Source: CAZEQJ01 sp964514385
GTDB taxonomy: Bacteria > Bacteroidota > Bacteroidia > Cytophagales > Cyclobacteriaceae
Direction: 5' to 3'
Length of the DNA: 48,617 nt
Assembly (NCBI GenBank): GCA_964514385.1
Contig: CAZEQJ010000025.1
Location: forward strand, 1-48,617
Made by a program: the position numbers and the translations under genes. This document shows positions 1 through 8,383 of the stretch, piece by piece; position 1 is the first letter of the stretch; each line of letters opens with the position of its first letter. The notes beneath the pieces are model-generated. The model saw only the letters and a program-made list of their open reading frames with translations, was not told the origin of the DNA and did not search any database.

Positions 1-90
1 AAGTTATCCTTTTTTATCAACTTAACCAATGGTCCGATTTTTAGGGAGTATCACATTACACCATAATTTCTAACTTTAAAAACTAAGAAA

Positions 91-824
91 ATGAAAAATA
101 TATCATTATTGATCATATTAAGCTTATTGTTTTCCTGCAGTCAGGAAGAAAAACAGCAAGATGAAACTGCTGACACTCCTAAAATGGAAGGTCTGATAGA
201 ACGAGTACTTAGCGCTGAGGAACAGGCAGCACTGACTCCAGAAGATGTTATAACCGTATTAAAGCAAGGGAACGATCGGTTTATGAACAATGCAATGACC
301 TAACGGCACGTAACCACTCTGAACAGGTGAGGAAAAGTACCTACGGACAATACCCTAAAGCAATTGTGCTTTCATGTGTAGACAGCCGTGTTCCGGTGGA
401 GGATGTGTTTGACCGTGGTATTGGGGATATCTTCGTTGCCCGAGTAGCTGGTAACTTTGTGAACCAGGATATACTGGGCAGTATGGAGTTTGCCTGTAAG
501 GTATCCGGATCGAAGATAGTGCTGGTGTTGGGGCATGAGCACTGTGGGGCGGTAAAAGCTTCCATTGATGATGTAAAGCTTGGAAATATCACGGCCATGC
601 TTGAAAATATAAAACCGGCGGTGGACCAGGTAAATTATGATGGGGAACGTAATTCGTCGAACCCTTCTTTTGTCAGTATGGTATGCAAAAGCAATGTGGA
701 AAATACAATGAATGAAATCCGCAACAGAAGTGACATTCTTCGGGAAATGGAAGAAAATGGTGAGATAATAATTACGGGCGCCATATACGACATGGATACC
801 GGAAAAGTATCTTTTCTGGAATAG
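91..824 (+). pseudogene. Beta-class carbonic anhydrase lipoprotein, frameshifted
   Basis: Beta-carbonic anhydrases interconvert CO2 and bicarbonate with a Cys-His-Cys bound zinc. The first 70 codons (91-303) begin with a lipoprotein signal ending in LLFSC, so the product would be an exported, lipid-anchored enzyme, and then read into the N-terminal helix of the family before a TAA. The second frame resumes with DLTARNHSEQV at about 297 and runs to 824. It holds the catalytic motif CVDSR (zinc Cys plus Asp-Arg dyad) and the zinc motif HEHC of GHEHCGAVK. All active-site residues are intact. The break is a CAATG tandem duplication at 288-297; removing one copy restores a single frame of about 239 codons. 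A GTG at 327 could start a soluble fragment, but that fragment would lack the signal and first helix. It is called a pseudogene, although sequencing error or reversible slippage is possible. Confidence 0.85.
288..297 (+). repeat. 5-bp tandem duplication (CAATG x2) causing the frameshift
   Basis: Two adjacent copies of CAATG sit exactly where the carbonic anhydrase frame breaks. With one copy the reading is Asn-Asn-Asp-Leu-Thr and continues through the rest of the enzyme. With two copies the frame reaches TAA at 301-303. Confidence 0.85.
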
Positions 825-835
825 CCTCATAGATT

Positions 836-868
836 ACACCGGGACTTCACAGTCCCGGTGTTGCCTTT
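836..868 (+). terminator. Intrinsic terminator after the carbonic anhydrase gene
   Basis: A perfect 11-bp stem (ACACCGGGACT with AGTCCCGGTGT, loop TCAC) lies 11 nt after the stop codon at 824 and is followed by the T-rich stretch TGCCTTTT. A good terminator still follows the broken gene, which suggests the damage is recent. Confidence 0.75.
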
Positions 869-925
869 TACACCTTAGTTCGAACAGGGCTGCTATGTTA
901 TGATATCCGCCCGCTCTCAGGTTTT

Positions 926-1507
926 CTAGTACGAAAACTGATATCCGATCTTCAGCTGTGGCCTCAAGTATAATCCGCGGTCAAAATCCGGGAAGTAAAA
1001 CTCCTGAATCACACTTAATGAATAGCCTAATATAAGCCCATTGTCATAGGCCCTTCTGAAACCCCATTTTGTATAAACATCTAACATACTATTGGGGATG
1101 AACTGTGAATTTTCACGAACAAGGCTAAAGGTGCCGTAACGTCCTGAAACACCTGCAGCAAGGAAAAAGCCATTGTTTCCGTTCAGGCTTTTACCCTTGC
1201 GTATTCGTCTGTCCTGATTGTAGTACCATCTTGTTTCGACACTCAGCAAGGGATTGATGTAAACAACCGGCCGCGAAGTCCCAGCAAAGATAGAACGAGC
1301 ATACCATTCATTGAACAACTGAGGCCGCACCGTTCAGTCGGTATGGGCAATGCGTTTTTCAACAAAGAAAGACTGGGTAAAGAACCCCGCTTCGACTCCC
1401 GTGATGATATTTTGTAAACGTGCAGTATCAGCAGATTGAGCGCTCAGGTTAGTAACAGCACATATTGTTACCACCATCATCATCCATGTCAGTTTATTAG
1501 TGGTCAT
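926..1507 (-). pseudogene. Outer-membrane-type protein interrupted by an in-frame TGA
   Basis: From ATG at 1507 the frame encodes a clear signal peptide (a run of Met, Val, Thr and Ala ending in LSAQ) and continues for 57 residues to a TGA at 1334-1336. The same frame then stays open for 135 more codons to 926. The later part has the pattern ETRWYYNQDRR and alternating hydrophobic, aromatic segments ending in QLKIGYQFSY, as expected of a small beta-barrel or a secreted Bacteroidota protein of unknown function. No frame change is needed, so one substitution explains the break; TGG (Trp) would be the simplest parent codon. A GTG at 1330 could restart translation but would give a protein without a signal peptide. 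The family is not recognised by name. It lies convergent with the broken carbonic anhydrase. Confidence 0.7.
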
Positions 1508-1641
1508 AATAAAGCGATTAAGTGAAAATTGTCCTCTAAAATACAGAAAAATGAATACAATTTAATTTAATACGTCTTAAAACTCATTTTGCTTTGGTGG
1601 TTTCGGTTCACTAAATTGAATTGATCTCTTTTTTTAATTAC

Positions 1642-1998
1642 ATGATCAGCGTCAGTGAATATTTATCCACCCTGGAAGGGCCTCCGCGTGATATTATGAT
1701 CACACTGCATGACTGGCTGACGGAAGATCTGAATCTTCACTCCAAAATGCGGTATGGTGTACCTTTTTATGATCAGCATAGTTGGGTGTGCTACCTGAAT
1801 CCATTGAAAAAAGGAGGTGTGGATCTGACCTTTTTGCGGGGTGCCCGATTATCCAATGCTTCCGGAATCCTGGAAACCCGGGGCCGGAATATGGTAGCAA
1901 GCATTACGATACATTCGCTTGATGATATGCCGTTTGATGCCATTGATGAGACGATGCAGGAAGCACTTAAGCTGGATCGTGAACTGGCTCATACATAG
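1642..1998 (+). CDS. DUF1801 (YdhG-like) domain protein
   Basis: The 118-residue product resembles the small DUF1801/YdhG-like fold, which in some members is linked to iron-binding frataxin-like proteins; the biochemical role is not settled. The motif KMRYGVPFYDQHSW matches the conserved core in which a Gly-Val-Pro-x-Tyr segment follows an N-terminal helix that begins here as SVSEYLSTLEGPPRDIM. The open frame extends upstream to a TTG at 1621, but ATG 1642 fits the family start. It has no signal peptide and is probably cytosolic. A second DUF1801 protein lies at 4377-4739 on the other strand, but the two are too different to suggest a recent duplication. Confidence 0.7.
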   Translation: MISVSEYLSTLEGPPRDIMITLHDWLTEDLNLHSKMRYGVPFYDQHSWVCYLNPLKKGGVDLTFLRGARLSNASGILETRGRNMVASITIHSLDDMPFDAIDETMQEALKLDRELAHT

Positions 1999-2145
1999 TA
2001 ATATGTTGCCTGACCACAACACGCGAGAAGGATAGGAGCGGGCACGAAGTAAAGCGGATAGCCTGACCCGAAATGAAAACGTGATCGGAGATGTATACTT
2101 CAATTGAGGGGCTCGCCCAATTAATACCCTTAGATATTCACATTA

Positions 2146-4299
2146 TCATCTTTTAAATGTGGCGCTGATATCAAAATTTGCCGGTGGCTCCGCTCCAAGT
2201 AAATGCTCGACAAAATAATCCCATCGCCTCCGCATAATGTAATAACTATCCCTGCCATACCCGTGACGGGCATTGGGCAATATGATCATATCAAAATCAC
2301 GATTGGCTTTGATTAAGGCGTCCGCCACCAGGTAGGTGTTGTATGGCGGTACATTGTCATCCATACCTCCGTGAATCAACAGCAATTTGCCTTTCAGGTT
2401 TTCGGCATATTCCTGATTGGCCTGTACCTGATAATTTGAAACTCCATTCTCACCATATATTTCCATGCCAATGTAGCGCTCACCCCAGTCATCTTCGTAG
2501 TTACGGTTATCATGGTTGCCTGACTCGGAAATACCTACCTTAAAAAAGTCCGGATGCTTAAACATGGCCGCAGCAGTAGCAAATCCTCCACCGGAATGCC
2601 CCCATATACCTACTTTGTCCAGGTCCATGTACGGATAGCGCTGTGCCAGTTGCTTTAATCCATAAATCTGATCCGATAAGGTGTTTTCGGCCATATCACC
2701 ATAGCATGCGTCATGAAAGGCTTTGGAACGCTGCGGGTTGCAGCTACCCTCAATCATGACCACAATAAAGCCAAGCTCGGCCAGTGCCTGGTTGTCTCGG
2801 TAAGACGCCACGAAACTCCACGTACCAACGCTGCCACCCTGTGGCCCGGGATAAATATATACGATAACCGGATAGCGCTTTGACTCATCCAGATCGGTTG
2901 GCGTATACGTAAGGCCGTAAAGGTCCCATTCTTCATTGGCAGATTTTACAGAAAAAGGAATGGTTGGCTTCCAGCCCGTATCCACCAGTCGGGTTATATC
3001 TGTACTCTCCAGCGTCATCACATGTTTACCATTGCGTTGTCGAAGCTCATGAACAGGCGGCACATGGGGCTGGGAATAACTGTCGGTGAAGTATTTGCCA
3101 TCGGGAGAAAATGAAACATTGTGGTTACCCGGATCGGGAGTAAGCAGCTTAAGGTTTTTACCGTTGAATGATACCCTGTAGAGATAGCGGAAATAAGGGT
3201 TTCCTTCCTCCCTTCCGCCTCCGTAGAAATATATCTGCCGTTTGTCCTCGTCTACTTCCACAATTTCACGCACTACCCAGTCGCCGGAAGTGATCTGGTT
3301 TTTCAGTTCTCCTGTTTTAGCATCGTACAGGTATAAATGCCCCCAGTTGCTCCGTTCTGAATACCAGATGATCTCGTCAGACTCACTCAGATACCGCCAC
3401 GAACTCGCATCCTGGCCGGACTCAAACTGCGTTTCGACCGTTTCTTCAAAAAGATCGGTCACCACACCGGTACGGGTGTCGGCCATCCTTACCTTTGCTG
3501 ATTTATGATCGCGTGAGGTAGATACAAACACCAGCTTAGTGCCATCGGCGCTCCATGCCACATCGACCATTTCGCCTCCGCGGCCGGCAATGTCATCAGA
3601 ATATGTGGCTCTTCTGTCATCAGGATCCATCCTGAAAAAGACAGCCTTGGGTTCTTCATTTACCTCTATCACCAACCGTTCGATTTTGATAATGGCAGAA
3701 TCACCGGGCAAAGGATATTTCCAGGCTTCCAGCCGGGGTGCTCCTACTATTGTTTCTACCAGGTACATATCATTGAGATGGCGCTGGTCCTGCCTGAAGG
3801 TGGCTATTTTTTTGGAATCGGGTGACCATTTTAATACGGGGCCCGGACCATGCGTCCATCCTGCGTTATCTGTCGCATAACCATAGTCTTTGTACCCGTC
3901 GGTGGTAAGTGCCCACTCCTTGTTATTTTCTGTGTCCCGTACCCACAGGTTCCAGTCCTTCAGAAAAGCAATATATTTTCCATCCGGTGAAGCGATCTCA
4001 TAACGTGTGGGGATATCCGGTGAACTTAGATTTGTTTTTCTAAGCAACTCCTCACGGGTGGTGGCGGTCTGGCTTTGCTGTGTCTCCGGATCTATAATTT
4101 TATATACATTTTCCTCCCCGCGCTGATCGGCATACCACAACAGGTTCTCAGGTGTCCACTGGGGGTAAATATTATGGTCGATATAATCGTTCGTATTTAT
4201 GCCGAGCATTGCCGCTGCACGTTCATAATCAGCATCTGTGATGACCTGCCCAAAGGCTAACGAAAAGGAAAGAAAAAGAAATACGGAAATATGCTTCAT
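2146..4299 (-). CDS. S9 family dipeptidyl peptidase IV-like serine peptidase
   Basis: This 717-residue protein has an N-terminal signal peptide (SVFLFLSFSLAFGQ) and the two-part layout of the S9B family: a beta-propeller of PD40-like blades (for example SPDGKYIAFL and SPDSKKIATF) in roughly the first 460 residues, then an alpha/beta-hydrolase domain. The triad is visible as Ser569 in GHSGGG, Asp647 in GGMDDNVPP and His679 in NARHGYG. Enzymes of this type release dipeptides, usually X-Pro, from oligopeptides in the periplasm. The length fits the family and no catalytic residue is missing. It is flanked by unrelated small genes, so it is probably transcribed alone. Substrate preference cannot be read from the sequence. 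Confidence 0.92.
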   Translation of the reverse strand: MKHISVFLFLSFSLAFGQVITDADYERAAAMLGINTNDYIDHNIYPQWTPENLLWYADQRGEENVYKIIDPETQQSQTATTREELLRKTNLSSPDIPTRYEIASPDGKYIAFLKDWNLWVRDTENNKEWALTTDGYKDYGYATDNAGWTHGPGPVLKWSPDSKKIATFRQDQRHLNDMYLVETIVGAPRLEAWKYPLPGDSAIIKIERLVIEVNEEPKAVFFRMDPDDRRATYSDDIAGRGGEMVDVAWSADGTKLVFVSTSRDHKSAKVRMADTRTGVVTDLFEETVETQFESGQDASSWRYLSESDEIIWYSERSNWGHLYLYDAKTGELKNQITSGDWVVREIVEVDEDKRQIYFYGGGREEGNPYFRYLYRVSFNGKNLKLLTPDPGNHNVSFSPDGKYFTDSYSQPHVPPVHELRQRNGKHVMTLESTDITRLVDTGWKPTIPFSVKSANEEWDLYGLTYTPTDLDESKRYPVIVYIYPGPQGGSVGTWSFVASYRDNQALAELGFIVVMIEGSCNPQRSKAFHDACYGDMAENTLSDQIYGLKQLAQRYPYMDLDKVGIWGHSGGGFATAAAMFKHPDFFKVGISESGNHDNRNYEDDWGERYIGMEIYGENGVSNYQVQANQEYAENLKGKLLLIHGGMDDNVPPYNTYLVADALIKANRDFDMIILPNARHGYGRDSYYIMRRRWDYFVEHLLGAEPPANFDISATFKR

Positions 4300-4376
4300 G
4301 CTCTTGGTTTTAAAAGTAAATATAAAGGAGATTCGTTTTCTTCCAACAATAATTTGGGCAGAGTAGCGACATTATA

Positions 4377-4739
4377 TCATGACCGGAGCATTTTCCGGCG
4401 GTAGTGGAGCATTTCGGTGATGAGCTTTCCGGGCAGCGGCTCAGTCAGAGGAAACTGTATCGTTCCGGGTGTGAGTTTATAGGCTGCAAGCCTGTGTTTG
4501 AAGGCTTCGATAACAGAGGGATGCGGATACAGGCCAATGTGATGCTTAAATCCACCGATCATCACCTGTTGGTCTCTTTTGCCTCCGGGAACAAGGGTAT
4601 AGGCAGGAACACCATAGTTCATCACTTCTTCTGTCTCCGGCAATGCCTCCAGGATAATGTCTCTCAATTCCATGAGACGCAACCTTGATGCCTCTGGCAC
4701 CTTATTGAAATATTCCTGAACGGCAAGATTCATCACCAT
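4377..4739 (-). CDS. DUF1801 domain protein
   Basis: This 120-residue protein has the DUF1801 pattern: a helical N-terminus (VQEYFNKVPEASRLRLMELRD), the motif EVMNYGVPAYTL, then MIGGFKHHIGLYP with a conserved His-Ile-Gly-Leu-Tyr, ending in a basic helix. Related proteins are often annotated as iron chaperones or uncharacterised. The upstream ATG at 4739 and a second ATG at 4733 are both possible starts. It has no signal peptide, so it is cytosolic. The next gene on this strand is the S9 peptidase, 77 nt away with no terminator seen between them, so read-through is possible. Confidence 0.78.
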   Translation of the reverse strand: MVMNLAVQEYFNKVPEASRLRLMELRDIILEALPETEEVMNYGVPAYTLVPGGKRDQQVMIGGFKHHIGLYPHPSVIEAFKHRLAAYKLTPGTIQFPLTEPLPGKLITEMLHYRRKMLRS

Positions 4740-4796
4740 TTCATTTGCTATTTATTATTAATAGTATACGCAGGTGGTTGATATAAGTATGTGATA

Positions 4797-4830
4797 AACA
4801 AAAAAGGCCTTCCACGAGGGAAGGCCTTTG
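4797..4830 (-). terminator. Intrinsic terminator of rho
   Basis: The stem AAAGGCCTTCC pairs with GGAAGGCCTTT (11 bp, loop ACGAG). On the minus strand the stem is followed by a run of T. It lies 22 nt beyond the rho stop codon. Confidence 0.85.
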
Positions 4831-4852
4831 ACATACTGTTGAATATTTCCCG

Positions 4853-6355
4853 TTATCCATTCATGGATATAAGAAACTCCTGGTTGTCGCGTGTACCTTT
4901 CATTCGCTCCAGCAGGAATTCCATAGCTTCCTGAGAGGTCATATCGCTCATGAATTTTCTGAGGATCCATACCCGCTGCAGCTCTTCCTTATCCATCAGC
5001 AGATCTTCACGGCGTGTGCCGGATGCAGGAACGTCAATGGCAGGGTAAATGCGTTTATTGGAAAGCTTCCTGTCAAGCTGAAGCTCCATATTACCTGTTC
5101 CCTTGAATTCTTCAAATATCACCTCATCCATTTTGGATCCTGTCTCGATAAGCGCTGTGGCAATGATGGTCAGCGATCCGCCATTTTCCACATTTCGGGC
5201 GGCTCCGAAGAATCGCTTTGGTTTGTGTAGAGCATTGGCGTCAACACCACCTGACAGGATTTTACCTGATGACGGCACCACCGTATTATGTGCGCGGGCC
5301 AGTCGGGTGATAGAGTCAAGCAGGATCACCACATCATGACCACATTCCACCATACGTTTTGCCTTTTCCAACACAATATTAGATACTTTCACATGGCGGT
5401 CGGCCTGCTCATCAAACGTAGATGCGATCACTTCACCATTTACGCTTCTCGCCATATCTGTCACCTCTTCTGGTCGCTCATCGATAAGCAGTACCATCAG
5501 GTAGATCTCCGGGTGGTTTTCAGCGATAGCATTGGCTATTTCTTTCAACAGCACGGTTTTACCTGTTTTTGGCTGTGCTACGATCATGCCCCGCTGTCCT
5601 TTTCCGATAGGAGAAAAAAGGTCCAGAATACGTGTGCTGAAGTTATTGGGCTTGGTGGTAAGGTTGATCTTTTCTTCCGGAAACAATGGGGTAAGAAACT
5701 CAAAAGGCACCCGGTCGCGAATTTCTTCTGTCGTTTTACCATTCACTGACTCCACACGCAGGAGGGCAAAATATTTTTCTCCATCCTTCGGAGGCCTGAT
5801 CTGTCCTTTTACTGTATCTCCTGTTTTAAGGGCAAACAGTTTGATCTGCGAGGGCGATACATAAATGTCATCGGGACTGGCCAGGTAATTGTAGTCTGAG
5901 CTACGAAGGAAGCCGTAACCATCCTGCATGATTTCAAGCACACCTTCATTGCTGATCACGCCGTCAAACTCCTTGAGTATGACGTTGAGGCCTTTTCTTC
6001 TCATGTTAGGATTGTCGTCCTGCTGGTGGTGTTTTGTGTTCTCCGGTTTTTCCTGATTCTCCTGCTGGGGTTTAGGCTGCTCCGGCTCAGGTGCAGGTTG
6101 CGCCTTCTTTTCGGCGGGAGCTTCCTGCTGTTCTACCTTTTCCCGTTTAATTCTGGAGCGCTTAAGCAATTTCTCTTTGTCTTCAACCGGTGGTTTATCC
6201 TTTTTTACGGTTTCAGGTGCAATCGCCTGCTGGTCCAGGATAGCATAGACCAGATCCTTTTTGTTAAGTTTTTTTGCGTTTTTTATGCCTATGGATTCGG
6301 CAATTTCTTTAAGTTCTGAAAGAAGCTTCAGATTAAGATCATCAATCTTGTACAT
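4853..6355 (-). CDS. rho: Transcription termination factor Rho
   Basis: Rho is a hexameric RNA-dependent ATPase that ends transcription. The 500-residue protein has an N-terminal Rho-N helical domain (1-48), a Lys/Glu/Pro/Gln-rich low-complexity insert (about 50-118), an RNA-binding cold-shock-like domain (about 122-205, with QDGYGFLR), and the ATPase core. Walker A is AQPKTGKT at 260-267 and Walker B is DVVILLDS at 341-348. IDERPEEVTD and the R-loop region around GKILSGGVDANAL are also conserved. Bacteroidota Rho proteins typically carry such an insert. The gene diverges from serS and ends in its own terminator. Confidence 0.98.
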   Translation of the reverse strand: MYKIDDLNLKLLSELKEIAESIGIKNAKKLNKKDLVYAILDQQAIAPETVKKDKPPVEDKEKLLKRSRIKREKVEQQEAPAEKKAQPAPEPEQPKPQQENQEKPENTKHHQQDDNPNMRRKGLNVILKEFDGVISNEGVLEIMQDGYGFLRSSDYNYLASPDDIYVSPSQIKLFALKTGDTVKGQIRPPKDGEKYFALLRVESVNGKTTEEIRDRVPFEFLTPLFPEEKINLTTKPNNFSTRILDLFSPIGKGQRGMIVAQPKTGKTVLLKEIANAIAENHPEIYLMVLLIDERPEEVTDMARSVNGEVIASTFDEQADRHVKVSNIVLEKAKRMVECGHDVVILLDSITRLARAHNTVVPSSGKILSGGVDANALHKPKRFFGAARNVENGGSLTIIATALIETGSKMDEVIFEEFKGTGNMELQLDRKLSNKRIYPAIDVPASGTRREDLLMDKEELQRVWILRKFMSDMTSQEAMEFLLERMKGTRDNQEFLISMNG

Positions 6356-6533
6356 AGTAATTAAGTAAGACTATTAAAGTGGGGTACTTTATCGGTTAAT
6401 ATTAAGTAAGTGATATAGATTTGTAAAAGTCTGACGGGTAATTTGGATGTTACCCGCGATTTCAATGCAAGTATAGAGAGTAAAAAAAATATAAGCAAGG
6501 TGAATTTATATTTATCCCTTACATATAAAGACT

Positions 6534-6541
6534 TAGATTTG
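6534..6541 (+). promoter_or_regulatory. Candidate Bacteroidota -7 element for serS
   Basis: TAGATTTG matches the Bacteroidota sigma-ABfr -7 consensus TAnnTTTG and lies 20 nt before the serS ATG. A second exact match is at 6416-6423. Neither has a clear TTG at the expected -33 distance, so support is weak. Confidence 0.35.
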
Positions 6542-6561
6542 CCTGCAAATCGATTATTGCA

Positions 6562-7839
6562 ATGCTAGAACTATCTTTTATCCGGTCCGATGAAGCTGGT
6601 GTCATCAAAAAATTAAGAAGCCGTGGGCTTGAAAACGCCCCGGAAATGGTAGGTAAAATACTGGAGCTGGATCAACAGAGACGTGAAACGCAAAGCCGGC
6701 TGGATGATGTATTAGCCCAGGCTAATCAACTTTCCAAAGAAATAGGTCAGTTGTTCAAAGAGGGAAGGCGTGATGAAGCTGAGAAGGCAAAAACCTCATC
6801 CACAACACTAAAAGCTGAGTCAAAAGAGCTACAGGAGCTTCTCAATAACGCAGAGGAAGGGTTAAATCAACTGTTGTACCAGATACCCAATCTGCCGGAT
6901 GACCTCGTGCCTGAAGGCTCCAGCGAGGAAGACAATGCCGTAGTGAAGGAATGGGGTGAAAAACCTGTACTCAGCGATACGGCTGTACCCCACTGGGACC
7001 TGATCCGGGAATATGGCATCATCGATTTTGATCTGGGAGTAAAGCTTACCGGCGCCGGCTTTCCGGTTTACATGGGTCAGGGAGCACGCCTGCAGCGGGC
7101 ACTGGTCAACTTTTTTCTCGATAATGCGCTGGCCAAAGGCTATCGGGAATTACAGCCTCCTATCGTGATCAACCAGCAATCCGGACTTGCAACTGGCCAG
7201 CTTCCCGACAAGGAAGGTCAGATGTATGAGATCAGCGGCCACGATTTTTACCTTATTCCCACGGCTGAAGTACCCATTACAAATATTTACAGGGATACCA
7301 TCATTCAGCCGGAACAGCTGCCTATCCGCAACGTAGGATATACACCATGTTTCCGGCGGGAAGCCGGCTCCTGGGGTGCTCATGTAAGAGGGCTGAACAG
7401 GCTGCATCAGTTTGATAAAGTTGAAATCGTGCAGATCACGGAGCCGGAAAAATCACCTGCGGCACTGGAAGAAATGGTTGGCTATGTAGAAGAGTTGATG
7501 AAGGCTCTTCAGTTACCGTACCGGATACTTCGCCTGTGCAGCGGCGACCTCGGCTTTACCTCCTCCATTACCTACGACTTTGAAGTATGGTCGGCGGCGC
7601 AGCAAAAGTGGCTTGAAGTAAGCTCGGTAAGTAATTTCAAAACCTACCAGAGCAACAGGCTGAAATTACGAATGAAAAAGGATGGCAAGACGACCCTGCT
7701 GCATACCCTGAACGGAAGTGCACTGGCTTTACCGCGTATTGTGGCTGCGTTGCTCGAAAATGGCCAGCAGGAGGACGGCATCCTCATTCCACAGGCATTA
7801 CACAGCTACGCCGGTTTTGAAAAAATTACAGCGCAATAA
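6562..7839 (+). CDS. serS: Seryl-tRNA synthetase
   Basis: This class II aminoacyl-tRNA synthetase charges tRNA-Ser. Residues 1-110 form the two-helix antiparallel coiled-coil arm that contacts tRNA, starting with the typical MLELSFIRSD. The catalytic domain has motif 2 in PCFRREAGSWGAHVRGLNR, with the Phe-Arg-Arg-Glu ATP-binding element, and motif 3 in LNGSALALPRIVAALLENGQ. The TAEVP element that binds serine is present (IPTAEVPIT). The length of 425 residues is normal. The ATG lies 206 nt from the rho start in a divergent intergenic region that must carry both promoters. Confidence 0.98.
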   Translation: MLELSFIRSDEAGVIKKLRSRGLENAPEMVGKILELDQQRRETQSRLDDVLAQANQLSKEIGQLFKEGRRDEAEKAKTSSTTLKAESKELQELLNNAEEGLNQLLYQIPNLPDDLVPEGSSEEDNAVVKEWGEKPVLSDTAVPHWDLIREYGIIDFDLGVKLTGAGFPVYMGQGARLQRALVNFFLDNALAKGYRELQPPIVINQQSGLATGQLPDKEGQMYEISGHDFYLIPTAEVPITNIYRDTIIQPEQLPIRNVGYTPCFRREAGSWGAHVRGLNRLHQFDKVEIVQITEPEKSPAALEEMVGYVEELMKALQLPYRILRLCSGDLGFTSSITYDFEVWSAAQQKWLEVSSVSNFKTYQSNRLKLRMKKDGKTTLLHTLNGSALALPRIVAALLENGQQEDGILIPQALHSYAGFEKITAQ

Positions 7840-7899
7840 ATCATGAGTCAGCTATATTTTTTAGAAAGCGTGACATCTTCAGAATAAACAATATGCTTA

Positions 7900-8370
7900 A
7901 TGGATATTAAACTACGCATGGCTCGTCCGGATGACGTTCCTGTCATTCATCAGTTAATCGTTGAGTTGGCTATCTACGAGCGTGAGCCGGATGCAGTATT
8001 AAATACAGAGCAACAATTACTGGAAGACGGCTTTGGAGACAATCCATTATATGAAGTGATACTGGCGGAAGCAGATGGCAAGGTTGTCGGCATGTCTTTC
8101 TATTATTTCCGCTATTCTACATGGAAAGGGAAATGTCTTTATCTGGAAGACCTGATTGTTACTGAAAAAATGCGTGGAAAAGGTATCGGAAACTTGCTTT
8201 TTGATGCAACTGCCAAAAAAGCAAATGAGTTGAATTGTAACATGATGGTGTGGCAGGTCCTGGACTGGAATGAGCCCTCGATTGAATTCTACAAAAAGAA
8301 ACTGGCGTCATTTTCTGAAGAATGGACAAACTGCTGGTTGGATAAAGCCACCTTAAATCGCTATAATTAG
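7900..8370 (+). CDS. GNAT family N-acetyltransferase (diamine acetyltransferase-like)
   Basis: The 156-residue GNAT protein transfers an acetyl group from acetyl-CoA to an amine. It begins with IKLRMARPDDVPVIHQLI and has the acetyl-CoA pyrophosphate loop RGKGIG after LYLEDLIV. The later WQVLDWNEPSIEFYKK matches motif B of the family. The LYLEDL-V-x-x-x-x-RGKGIG combination and the final WTNCWLD segment are like those of the spermidine/spermine (SSAT) or thialysine acetyltransferase subgroup, so a small polyamine-like substrate is likely but not proven. It lies 60 nt after serS and 13 nt before glycogen synthase, so it may be cotranscribed with either. Confidence 0.85.
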   Translation: MDIKLRMARPDDVPVIHQLIVELAIYEREPDAVLNTEQQLLEDGFGDNPLYEVILAEADGKVVGMSFYYFRYSTWKGKCLYLEDLIVTEKMRGKGIGNLLFDATAKKANELNCNMMVWQVLDWNEPSIEFYKKKLASFSEEWTNCWLDKATLNRYN

Positions 8371-8383
8371 AAAAAATTAGCAC

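Noticed and set aside
1642..4739. The two DUF1801 genes as a recent duplication around the S9 peptidase
   Set aside because: They share only family motifs; overall sequence similarity is low and they are on opposite strands.
5288..5749. 153-codon plus-strand open frame inside rho
   Set aside because: It lies antisense to the Rho ATPase core, with no motif and no plausible start context.
5999..6206. Low-complexity stretch in rho taken as a frameshift or insertion
   Set aside because: It stays in frame and charged, proline- and glutamine-rich inserts are usual in Bacteroidota Rho.
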